NCBI GenBank assembly: GCA_036785705.1
Contig: JAWUZG010000001.1
Location: 1,984,001-2,048,000 of the forward strand
Origin: Acanthornis magna
Taxonomy: Eukaryota > Chordata > Aves > Passeriformes > Acanthizidae
Direction of reading: 5' to 3'
Length of the DNA: 64,000 nucleotides
In this document: positions 12,285-22,560 of the stretch, piece by piece
Layout: every line of letters starts with the position of its first letter
Position numbering within the stretch: position 1 is the stretch's first letter
Position numbers and translations under genes: made by a program
The notes under the pieces: model-generated
What the model saw: the letters and a program-made list of their open reading frames with translations, nothing else
Told to the model about the DNA's origin: nothing
Databases searched by the model: none

Positions 12285-12403
12285 CTTTAAGGAAGGGATA
12301 TTCGTCCTGACTTCTCAACCTCAGATGGTTGTTGTGAAGATTAATTAGTTAATGCTTTTACAGCACAGAAAATGTAAAGTGCTACTATATAAAAGTATTA
12401 TTA
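12285..12403 (+). repeat. MIR/CORE-SINE-like relic
   Basis: 'tggttgttgtgaagattaat' followed by 'tagttaatgc' and 'aaatgtaaagtgctactata' reproduces the 3' segment of MIR-like SINEs ('gttgttgtgaggattaat ... gtaaagcgct'). It is followed by the usual AT-rich end. The upstream part is lost or unrecognisable. Confidence 0.6.
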
Positions 12404-12624
12404 AATGCCTTCAGGGTCTTGCTGTCTAATGTGGCTGAATGGGAGAGGCTCTGAACCATGGAGATTAAGCAATTTTAGAATAGTTCTTTTCAAATTGCAT
12501 TATTTTTAACTCTTTGTTGTTCTAATATCCTGTCAACAGGGTTTGAAAATATTTACTCTATTTATTGTATTTTTCTCTTTTCTTTAACACTCACTTTTAA
12601 ATAAGAACGAGTCCTGCGTTTTTA

Positions 12625-12900
12625 TCGGCATACAGAGTTGTATTGGCTTAAATAAAGGTGTGATTTTACACCAATTTCATTTATCCTAATCCTTTTATTT
12701 CAATTTTAAATTAAGCTTATTCCGGTTTGGCGTAAGCTGATTCAGAACAAGTTTATGATAAACTGAGATAAGCCACTCTAAAACTGAAATTAGTGTGTCC
12801 ACATAGGGATTTGCTCTAGTTTAAGCAAGGCTATAAATTTGAACACAAGTTATTGTGGCGTAAGCTAGAAAATGAATTTACAGCTTGCAAATGATTAAGC
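12625..12900. repeat. fossil DNA-transposon or MITE-like repeat
   Basis: The sequence 'gattttacaccaatttcatt', 'taaattaagcttattccggt', 'tagtgtgtccacataggga' and 'tttgctctagtttaa' matches my memory of an old non-autonomous element in turtles, crocodilians and birds. A 10-bp motif GGCGTAAGCT recurs at 12729-12738 and 12857-12866. Terminal inverted repeats and target-site duplication are not obvious. The repeat may extend to about 12990. Confidence 0.45.
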
Positions 12901-13026
12901 AGTACCTGCTAATGCACTTAACCCTGAGCACCTCCTCGCCAAAAAACTTAATTTTAATCCAGGGATAGCCTACCTGCAATTACCGCCCTTTTTAAAACAG
13001 GGTGAAAACATGCATGTGTTAAACCA

Positions 13027-13140
13027 TAAGATCATGGAGTAGTTTGGAAGGAACCTTCAAGATCATCATGTTCCAATTCTCCTGTCATGGGCAGGGACAC
13101 CTTCCACTAGACCAGGATGCTCAGAGCCCCACGCAGCCTG
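13027..13140 (-). mobile_element. CR1 LINE 3' end, minus orientation
   Basis: 'gtttggaaggaaccttcaag', 'atcatcatgttccaattctc' and 'gggcagggacaccttccact' read as the reverse complement of the CR1 3' UTR. It is truncated after 'cagagccccacgcagcctg'. The octamer tail at its left end has decayed ('agatcatggag'). Confidence 0.88.
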
Positions 13141-14054
13141 TGAAGCAGTCGGAACTTGGTATATGCCCAATGGGAACGGGAGAAAGAGGGAAAACATTTA
13201 GGGAAGGACTATCCCATGGCTTGGACTGCAGTCCTCCACCTTGGAGGAATGCAGGAGAGGATGGAGGGAGATTGGCCACCATCCAGCTGTGTGTCTAACT
13301 GCTAACAAACATCAAATTCACCCTTCTTGCTCAATCTTATTTGTGTGTCTGTGTGCTGCCTTGGCTGCCTCACATCCATGCAAACGTGTGCATGGACACG
13401 CTCTGGATTGCTGCTGTCCCAGTGAGTCACTCTTACCCTGATCAAAATTGTGGCCATCAACACTGCTTTTGTCTTAACTCATGTAATTGCACAACTGCTA
13501 GGCTGACGGGGGGTTGATGGAAACTCGAATGTATGCAGGGGTGTTAACAGAAAGGGATGGAATGCGGCTTGTTCTGCTACAGGAGCAGGAAAAAATAAGT
13601 AAAGGAAAAAAGAAAATGAAGGAAAACAGAAGAAAAATTAAATAAAGTGAGGGAAAAATAATTCTTTTGTTTCTTGTGCCAATATTAACAATAGACATAC
13701 TATGGATAAAATTAGAGAAAACACAGTGAAAATTCATTTTTTACTCTGATTTTGGATAACATTGGGTCAAAAAATCTGCTATAAAACACTTCTAAGGAAA
13801 GAAAATTGTATTGCATGTGAAAAATCTGCATTTTCCTACAATATATATTTTTACTTCTCCTTAATGACTCAAATTTTTAGTTACCTGGTGTCTGTCAAGC
13901 ACTGATAAACATGATTAGCAAAACAAATAGGGGCATTAAGAATTTTCCCCTTCACTTAATTTTTTATTGCATTCAAAACAGACAGGTTTTTATAAAATCA
14001 AAAAACTAAATTTAGGCTCTCAAAACCTTATTTAGAAACTTAAGTGAGAATCTT
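13141..14054. other. unique intergenic sequence
   Basis: No gene is recognised. An 84-codon plus-strand frame at 13044-13298 begins inside the CR1 fragment and is not a gene. Confidence 0.6.
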
Positions 14055-14200
14055 ATTTAGCAAAGATCATAAGCACATGTTTAAATTGATCCTGGTTCAG
14101 GAATGTGCTTAAGTATATGCTTTAATCTGATTAAATATGTGTTTAATGTTAAACACATGTTGAAATGCTTTGCTGAATTGTGGCCTGATTTTCAAAAGTG
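14055..14200. repeat. ancient palindromic (hairpin-type) sauropsid repeat
   Basis: 'aagcacatgtttaaattgat', 'caggaatgtgcttaag', 'ttaaacacatgttgaaatgc' and 'tttgctgaattgtggcctga' show the alternating 'agcacatgcttaa'/'ttaagcacatg' structure of an old inverted-repeat element. That element also carries 'gctttgctgaattggggcct' at its end. Both arms are visible but eroded. Such elements are common relics in turtle, crocodilian and bird genomes. Confidence 0.5.
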
Positions 14201-16499
14201 TTAAGTACCTTGAACATCTCATTAAGGTCAAGAAAAGCTGCATGTCTTCATGCTCTTACCCATCAAGGCATTTTCTTACATGTTTAAATTCAGATTTAGG
14301 AGCCCAGCCATTTTTTTTTTTTAGCAAAATTTTGGACTTGGTTTTGCTGAAGATAAACACAGTAACATCTGGATTCATACCTTATCTGAACTATCTACCA
14401 CTAATTAGTTTTCAAAGTTGGACTGAAGGACTTGAAAACTTCAGCATAGCCTCAGTTTGTTTGGTTTTCTTTTGTTTTTGTTTTTAAAATGTAATTTTTA
14501 GTGCTCTCTGTTTCCATTTGGAAAGGCTCTGCTCTTCCCAGTTCCAGCCAACACCGAGAAGTGAAAAGGTGTGTGAAAAGAATTATTACTACTAACATTA
14601 TTAAGTGCTGACAGCATTCTTAGCTCAGTACAGGACACGAGTGAAGGCAGACCCTCCTTTGCAGATCTTACTCACAGGTAGTCTGGATTAATTTCAAATT
14701 CCAGATGGCTTTTCAGGGTGGTTTCTATTTTATCTGAAATAGTTTTCCTTTTTCTAAGAAAAACAAAGAGATAGTTTAGGCTTAGAAAGATTTTTCCTCC
14801 CCTATTGTAAGATTATAACAAATTAAAGGCCAGCCATGTTTTGGCTTCTAAAACTTCTAAAAGTCTGCTCAATCTTATTGCTCTTTTTGTCGTTGTTCTT
14901 ACGAAGAAACACTGGCTTTTAGCAGCTTCTCACTCCGTAAACATATATATATATATATATATACATACATATATATGTAGGTTTTTGCATAATTTTTTTC
15001 TTCACAAGGAATATTCCTACAACCTTCACCCAAATATTTTGCTTTACATCAATAGCAGCTTTCCTCTCGACTCAGAAAAGCTTTAGATCTAACCTAAAAG
15101 CCTTTCTGCAGCTGAGCCTTGCTAAGGGGAGGTAAATCTTAGCCTGTTGCCACCTGCTTATATTCACAGTTTTCTTCCAGCCCCCTCCCTTGCTCAGAAG
15201 GTATTCCTCACTTCTGGCCCCCACCACTCACAAATTGTGTCATCAGGGCAGCAGCTGCCTGATCAGGTTTTGCTAAGGTGCTCTGGAGGAGAAATCCCTG
15301 CTTGTTTTGAGCAGACCTGGGAGGTGATGGAGCTGCACCACGACACTGCTGCAGCTCCACATTTGTGAGAGATCAAACTCTTCACGAGCAATTTGGGCTC
15401 TGGTGTAAGAGCAGCGTTTGTGACACCAACCTGAACCCAGCTCTGTGCAGCAAGGCTGCTCTCAGCCCCACTCCTGTCCCCACTGCAGCATCCTCTACTT
15501 TTTTTTCTGTGTCCTTTGGTCTCTCTTTCAGAGCCAAAGCCGAAGTGGGAGATGTTCCTTCTTTCTGACAGAGGCAGTTTTTTCTTCTGTTAGCTTAGCT
15601 CTGGAACAAACCTGAGTTGTTCTCAGAAGAGGGAGGGGACATTAGTCTTCAGGAGAGAAGAGCTGGGGTGGAAAGTCATATAGGAGGACCAAAAGAAATT
15701 CCAGAGGGAAGAAATGAGTCTTAATCACCTCTTGTGCAAAAGACACCAAAAGAACACTTCTTCCAGAAACAACTCTTGCCCCTTCCCAAATGAACAGATC
15801 ACCTGGGAAACACAATTTACCCCCAAACCCTTCCCCTCTGTCCTCCCTGCCCCCAAACAGAGGGGCTCCTTCCACAAAATATTTAACCGTGCTGTAAAAA
15901 GGGACAAAAGTTTGATACTGTTCTTCATCTTAATTAACAGAAATTTTAAATTATATTTCTGAAAGCTATCATGAGATCTTGTGGACTACAGAAGGGATGT
16001 AAAAAATTTTTAGTACGCAGGAATGTGGTGACAAGAATTTGGGAGCAAACTGGTACTGATTGTTACTCTGCTCCTGTGTGGGCAGAATGTGACAAATGGC
16101 TGCAGTCCTTCAAGCAAGTCACTAAATCCTGCAGTTTGGTCTCACATAACATTAACTATCTAAAATACATCTTGTCTAGTTGTCCAGGCTCCCTCTACAG
16201 ATTATGAAGAGAAATCCATGAGGTGATTCATCCCAGAATCATGCCGTTATTGACTCACTTAATGCATGACGTCCATCTACACACATTTGGACTACAGTGG
16301 GAATTTAGACAACTATCTCGTATTAAACATTATACTTTAGATGCCTCATATAAAATGAAGCCATCCCAAAACATTTAACAGGAATGCTTGACTATCAGAT
16401 CAGCGAAGAATTGCTTTGGTACCTTTACTCCACCTCAGCTGATTCACAAGCTTGTTTCCTTATCGGGACTTGTTTGCTGTGTTCCAGATTAATGATAAT
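14201..16499. other. unique intergenic sequence
   Basis: No gene I can support. It contains a TA microsatellite (14943-14978) and a somewhat GC-richer patch at 15100-15560. The two adjoining 67-73 codon plus-strand frames in that patch have no recognisable content and no clear splice context. Confidence 0.55.
14943..14978. repeat. TA dinucleotide microsatellite
   Basis: A run of alternating A and T with two 'cata' interruptions (atatat...acatacatatatat). Likely length-polymorphic and able to extrude as a cruciform. Confidence 0.9.
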
Positions 16500-16625
16500 C
16501 ATGATAATTCTTCAGGGAGATTAAGTAATCCTCACAGTCACCATGTAATAGGTAAATACAGATATCACTGGTATACAGATGAGGAAATAGTCAGTGAGAG
16601 TTTAAGTGACTTGTTCTATCTAATT
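16500..16625 (-). repeat. MIR-like relic, minus orientation
   Basis: 'tatacagatgaggaaatagt', 'cagtgagagtttaagtgact' and the preceding 'caccatgtaataggtaaat' match the reverse complement of a MIR ('ttacagatgaggaaactgaggcacagagaggttaagtgactt' pattern). Divergence is high. Confidence 0.5.
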
Positions 16626-18592
16626 TAATCTTGTTTGAGTTAATCTAATCTATGCTTTATAAATAAATCACACAATCACTGTGATATGTAGGCAATAGAC
16701 AGTCAAGACAGTGCTGGAGACAATACTCAGGAATTCCTAGCTGCCAGGCCTATCTTTGTCCCACAAAACTATTGCCTTAAGAACTAAGACACAGCAGTAA
16801 ATAATCTTAAAAGTTTCCATGAAGTATTTCTAGGTCATGAATTTTAATGCAATTGAAGTTCTGAAAACACTGCTCTTCTCTCTCTTTCTCTGAGATTGGG
16901 ATAAGGGCTGTTGCTTCACAGAGAGCTGGGTATATGAGGAAATGGATGAGAGAACTGTATGGTTGGTGTGATTTATCTTATTCCTTTGGAGTGTTATCTG
17001 GGATAAGAGAAGACATAAATCCCTTTGAGAACAAGGTGATATAACATTTATCTTAACTCTTTCCCCTAAGAGTTACAGGGATATTAAAATTATTGAAGGA
17101 AAAATATTTGTTTGAATTGTTTCATGACTTTGATTTTTAAAAATTTTTTAATAGATTTATGACTTTTTAAATCAAATTGCTTCTAACCAGATAGTGTTTA
17201 CTCCTAGGAATTGAAATCTGTTTGTGAGATGGGCTTTTATGGACAGTGCCCTTACTGGGAAGCAGAAGTTGAGATTTATAAGTTACTTTTGACTTACATG
17301 AGAGAAAGGATGAGGTCCACTCTGCCCGAGTTGCTGCCTGTTAGAGCAAGAAGGATGAAGCTTCAATTCCCCTTCCTAGCTCGGACAAAGTGCAGAATGA
17401 ACCAGTCTGGAATGAATGTTTAACCTTGGGAGTATTTGCTATCTCAGGGCAAAATCTGTTTTCTTTGGGTTTTTTAAGTGGTTGGTTAAAGTTGGTGGTT
17501 TTCTTGTGGAAATGGGAAAAGGTTTTGGTATCTTACAAAGACTGTGGAGGAGGGAACAATTGTTTTATTTAGTTTATTCAGCTGGTAACACAGATCTGAT
17601 AGAGATGCATTGGAAGGGAACAAATTATAGTACAGTTGCAGAACTGCCTTTTGGGGGCTCCCCAAAATATAGGGTGCATTCAGAAAGTAAAGTTCAGTTT
17701 TCAGTCTGTTACACCTGGAAATGATCTCCATTCTCAAATGAATGATTTCTTCCCTGTTCAGTTTTTACTGAGGGTAGAGCCAGTGCGGCCTTCTCTGATT
17801 AGCTCTATCTCGGAAGTACGGGGCAATCACTTCTCCACAGAAACATGTTCTACCTCTTTCAAAGCCTCTGGTTAAATTTTTATCTAAGTCATCAGATTTA
17901 GCAATTTGTAACTGATCTAATCTCTCTGCAAAATCCTTGCTCACCGAAACTGTATCCAACAGCTCTTCACTGTAAACCTTGTTGTTCATATAAAAATAGA
18001 ACCGCAAATTATGTCGGTGTCTTTTCTTTATTCTCTCTCTCTCTTTTTTTTTTCAACTTCTTATGACCTATCGCCCTTTCTTTTAACCTAAATCAAACAG
18101 ATTTTCAGATTTGCTTAACAATAGCACTTTATGAATCATATCACCAATTGCCAGCTATCATAGAGTGAAACAGCTAATAGTGTATAATTAACACTATAGG
18201 CAAGTAATGAATCACATCATCGTTGCTGACTGTCTACCACATTATTAAAAAGATAGATTTAAGTAATCACATCTTGCTTTTTATTTTCTTTTCTCCTTCC
18301 CCCCAAGTACTGTAAGAGGAAAAGGAAATTCCAGTTGTGTATGTAAGCTGTTATTTCTATCAGACAACATGATTGATCAAAATGATTGCAATAATCACAT
18401 ACATAGGAAAAACCTAAGACAGGTAAATAGGTTAAGGCTTTCTGTAACATCATATTTACTGTCAGCATGTGTATTTAAACAAGCAATTTGCTGAGACCAA
18501 GAATATCTATGAGCAGAACGAATAAAAAAATTCAGTCAAAATGCCACACTCATGTACCCTGCAATTTGCAAAATTATTGGAATTCACCTTTT
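16626..18592. other. unique sequence with possible conserved island
   Basis: There is no supported gene. The block holds a protein-like 74-codon minus-strand frame (17765-17989, listed separately), a CT/T-rich run at 18034-18054 and a compact AT-rich island at 18131-18219 with repeated TGAATCA-type sites (see findings). Confidence 0.55.
17765..17989 (-). CDS. weak candidate: unrecognised 74-codon open frame
   Basis: From an ATG at 17989 down to a TAA at 17765 the minus strand encodes 74 residues of mixed, soluble-looking composition. It starts MNNKVYSEELLDTVSVSKDF, carries a CFCG pair of cysteines near residue 48 and ends HWLYPQ. It is rich in acidic and basic residues, unlike the leucine/phenylalanine/lysine-biased frames that AT-rich noise produces. 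I do not recognise the family. No promoter, splice sites or poly(A) signal stand out, and the frame stays open upstream through a GA-rich run. It could be a decayed transposon or gene fragment, or chance. At this length chance remains the default. Confidence 0.12.
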   Translation of the reverse strand: MNNKVYSEELLDTVSVSKDFAERLDQLQIAKSDDLDKNLTRGFERGRTCFCGEVIAPYFRDRANQRRPHWLYPQ

Positions 18593-18593
18593 T

Positions 18594-18950
18594 TAGCCTG
18601 GAGGAAAGGAGGTTCACAGGGAACTTTTTTGCTCTCCAGCAAACTGACAGGAGGTTGTAGACACACGAGGGTTAGGCTCTTCCCCCCCAAAAAAAAATGA
18701 CAAAATGAAATGACCCCAAGTAGTGCCAGGGCAGGTTTTGTTTGGATAATAGGAATAATTTCTTCAACAAAAGGGTTGTCAGGCATTTGAACAGGCTGCC
18801 CAGGGAAGCAGTTGCGTCACCATCCCCAGAGGTGTTTCAGACATGTAGATGTGACACTTGGGGACATTGTGGGCTTGGCAATGCTGGGGTAATAATTGGA
18901 ATCTTAGGGGGCTTTTTCACCCTAATCAGTTGTAGGATTCCAGGATTCTC
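18594..18950 (+). mobile_element. CR1 LINE fragment, 3' part
   Basis: Recognisable CR1 blocks in order are 'gacaggaggttgtagacaca', 'aataatttcttcaacaaaag', 'catttgaacaggctgcccag', 'cagaggtgtttcagacatgt' and 'tgacacttggggaca'. It ends with a degenerate tail 'aggattccaggattc'. In one frame it still reads KRVVRHLNRLPREA, the C-terminal motif of the CR1 polyprotein. An insertion-like CCCC/AAAA run at 18680-18697 breaks the frame. Confidence 0.85.
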
Positions 18951-21043
18951 TAGGCTCCAGCGTGCAGTAACTGTTCTCTAAGAAGTTAACAAAGATAGTC
19001 TTTACACCTCTAGGTTTACATCCTAATTTTATTCGCCAAGTTAAGCAACATATTCCAACACCCTGTTTCACATCTTCTGTACGAAACTATTGTGTACTTT
19101 TATGGCTTTTTATTTCTCCTTTTTTTTCCTTTTGCCTTGTTTTTTTCTCTCTTGGCCAATAATTCTACCCAGATCTCAGCATCAACATGGTGATTTTTTC
19201 AGCTCATGTTTCGCTAAAAATAGTGATGATACTGTGGAAATCTTCTCTTCCTGCTCTCCCCACACAGTCCACCTTTTATTCCAACTGGATGAAAGTCACC
19301 AGAAGCTCTGCCAAAGCTATTAATGCATTCCAAACAGGCATTTGAAGAGAACCGTGTCAATAAAGCCCTATATAATACATGCACTAGGTCAGGTGAAGAG
19401 TGTCTGCCAAGCAGTTTCAGTGACCTGTTTGCATCATTCAATGTGATCAGGGGAGGAGCAACAACTAAAGGTAATGATAAAGCAGCATGACATTCATTTT
19501 CACTGACCCTCAAGTGCAACCCAGGAACTCACCTTGTAGGACTATTTACACAGAAGTTGAACACATATTTACATAAAGAGAATCAGGGCCTTTCATTCCT
19601 TTGTATCATCATAATGAAGCATCATAATGAAGATTCTTCAAATATGTATCTTCCCAACATCCCTCACACTTGAAAATATACTTGCAGGTAGGTAGAGAAT
19701 AAATCCCTTCTTGACAGAAGTCAAGGGTATTGAAATGAGGTTTTCTGCTTCAGTGGAAAAATGTCTTTGATACCAAACTAACCTTCCCGCAATAAATTTT
19801 TATTGTTGATTTTTTTTTTAAAGTATTCTAAAAAAATGTTAACGGGAATGTTTTAAGCTCTTTAAAAAAATGCATTTACAGATTTTTTTTGTCAGTGAAA
19901 AGAAACTAAGCTGTTCTTAGGTTCTTTCGTTGTATTAATATTCTAATATTTTTCTCCTTCATTTCTCCTCCATTTTTCACTTCTTCCTTCTGAGCAATTC
20001 TTTCCCTACCTTTATTTCTACTTTGGTAAAAGAAAAAAAAACTAGAAACTTCGGATGAGGCTTATGGAGTTAATCATCATAGTCTCACTTTTTTGTAGTG
20101 GAAACACCTGCAGAAGGAAGATCTTCTGATTTAGTTCTTCCAAAGATGCCTATAGCTGTCCTTTGAATACAGAACATGCCTATGGCAACTGGTGTAAGTG
20201 TAAATACATGAAGTTAAATTATAGCAATACCACCCAGAAATGAAAACTTGAAATAAACTTGATATTCCCTTCTCCTTTGATATTTTCCCCCTCCTTTTAC
20301 AAGCCAAAGTATAAGTGGGGATAAAAAAAATGATGCAAGAACTTGAAAAATCACTGGTATTCAGATTGTTAAAGAAAATTTGGGAACAAATACTTTGGAA
20401 GATTTCCATTAGCTACAGGTAATAAGAAACTCAAAGAGAAACTGTCACAAAAAACACTCAGTGTGTAAATATCAATTCAATATAGCCCAACAGAGGTTGG
20501 CTATATTGAAATGACTGATTTTTTCACAGTCACAAGCAGTTAAAGGGGTCAGTCAGAAGCGAGAAGTGAGCTCATTTTTATCCTGAGTTTAAGAAGACTT
20601 GAACATATAAGACTCCCTTCCTACAAGTTTATATTGACCACGTGGAATATGCAAAATATAAAAGAAAAAGGGAAACAGGATCCTGAGTTGGTGTTAGAGC
20701 AGTTGGGCTGCCGAGCTGAGAAGGAGCAGGTCTGGATTATGACCTCTGTTCCCAGGCTTGTTTATGTATTTAACATTAAGCAGTCACTGAATAAAACAAA
20801 CCTGGGAGCTGTGCCAGGGGTTGTCCACACCCAAACTGTTGCAGAATTGGGATCTCGGTCTTTCCCACAGATATGTTTGTCAGTTTTTCCATGCAAAAAA
20901 AAAAAAAAAGAAGAATTTTCTCTTATAGTGTCAGTCACTTCCCTCCCCCCACCCCCAATAGCATTTGAAGAAACATAAATAAGGGTGTTTATTTACATTA
21001 TCCTGTGAATTATTTTCCCCGTTGGTAACATTTTAGGTATTTT
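18951..21043. other. unique intergenic sequence
   Basis: No gene. It contains a short tandem 'catcataatgaag' pair near 19607-19632, a T-run at 19810-19819, a strong hairpin at 20476-20510 (listed separately) and an A-run at 20886-20899. Confidence 0.6.
20476..20510. other. strong imperfect hairpin
   Basis: Left arm TTCAATATAGCCCAAC (20476-20491) pairs with right arm GTTGGCTATATTGAA (20496-20510) across a four-base loop AGAG: 15 base pairs with one bulged C. It is too short for a typical pre-miRNA stem. It may be a relic of a palindromic transposon or a structured site. Confidence 0.8.
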
Positions 21044-21123
21044 GTTGATATTGTTCCCTTTTCCTGGGCTATTTGATAAATATGTTGATATTATTCCCAT
21101 TTCCTGGGCTATTTGTCAGATAT
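21044..21123. repeat. tandem duplication of a 40-bp unit
   Basis: Copy one is 21044-21083 and copy two is 21084-21123. Both begin GTTGATATT and share the core TTTCCTGGGCTATTTG. I count 5 mismatches in 40 positions. The duplication is directly abutting, which suggests a local replication event rather than a mobile element. Confidence 0.88.
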
Positions 21124-22424
21124 GTTTTTCCTCTTGAACTACAGAATAATTTATTGTGTTATGGAATTATAATGTCCAAAACCTAAACTAACTCTCGTGA
21201 CATTTTCCTTTAAGAGAGGCCTCCCCCATGTTACCAAATTACATTTCAATGTTTCTCACTGAATTCAAATAGTATTTCTGGTATCGGTCAATGTACAATT
21301 GAGTTGCCTGCTGGGAAAAAAAGTCTAGCTGCTATAAGTGTCAATTTTGAAGTAATAATTATAGTTTTATGCAGTAACATATTTATTATATTATCAAATT
21401 AATACACCTTTTAGCATGTCAGGGTCTGTGGGTAATTATAGTTTAGCATTGTGGTAATAATTTGTATGATTTATGTTACCTATGGAGCAGAACTGAAAGC
21501 CAAAAAGCTGTCTGGCATAATTACTGTTAAGAGGTAAGATCAACAGATATCCCCAGCCAAAAGAACACAGCCCTAAGGGTAGCAGACTCAAACAAGGAGA
21601 AGTCACCTCAGGTATTTGCTTTGCAGCTCGCGTTTTCTCACCTGAGAGACGGCCCACCCACTATTCCGGGCTGCGTTAACAAGAATTGGGTGCTTTTGTG
21701 TTGCTGCTTTCCACTGACCTTGAAGTTCTCATTTTAAATTGAGACATAGGAAAGTGGTAGTGAGGGTCTCTTTGCAAGACTTGACTCTTCTGAAGTGTGG
21801 AGAAAAGGGTTTTCCTGTCAGATGAAAGTGGGTGAATTACTGTGGTTTCTCTACTTTCCATTGATTTGGGCACAGAAAATATTTTTTTTGTGTGTCTGTG
21901 CTCTTGCTTTTATTATTTTTTTGTTCTAAGTGCTGTGTAAACAGAACAGAAATAGTCTTTACACGAAAAGTCTATGCAAAGCTAATTCTATACAGTTAAA
22001 ATTTATTACAGTTAAAGCAGATTCATGAGTGACTTAGCAGCTTGACTAGAAATAGGCTGAAAGTTGCCAATGTGTCCCTCCAGTTTCTGTGTATTTATGC
22101 AAATAACTACACAGAAGTGCAAAGAGGACTCTATTCTCCTTCCAAAGCTCAGACCTCCTATGGCAAAAACTTTGCAATTTTTTTTTCCCCCTGAAATAAG
22201 GTTCCCAGCATTTTTACAGAAATAGAAATATCTCAGGAACAATCTAAAAATCTTGCCACTAAAATCACAATCACACTGTCCAATCAAAACTGTAAATATG
22301 TCTTGCTTCCTTCTCCCCTTCATCCTCAACATTACCCTTCCAAAAGGAAAATGCACGTCTGGTGTCATGTTCTGTGAAGGTTGCAGACTCAAGCCTCAGA
22401 TGATGAAGGTTATGAACAAAGGCC
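21124..22424. other. unique intergenic sequence
   Basis: No gene or clear repeat. A 126-codon minus-strand frame at 22012-22392 has no recognisable domain and lies in AT-rich DNA. Confidence 0.6.
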
Positions 22425-22459
22425 AAGATCCACAAAGCTATTTAAATACGTAATTCTAA

Positions 22460-22560
22460 TTAATTTATATGTGCCTGATCCTGAAAACATTTATGTATAT
22501 ACTCAACTTTCACTGGCCCTGTGATCTTCCTGGAGTCAAAGACATTACTCACCTGGTAAA
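22460..22560. repeat. possible second copy of the palindromic sauropsid repeat
   Basis: 'gtgcctgatcctgaaaacat' then 'ttatgtatatactcaacttt' and 'cctggagtcaaagacattac' tracks the consensus phrase 'ggcctgatcctgcaaacactta ... ctcaactt ... gacttcaatgggattactcac'. Only one arm is visible. Confidence 0.4.
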
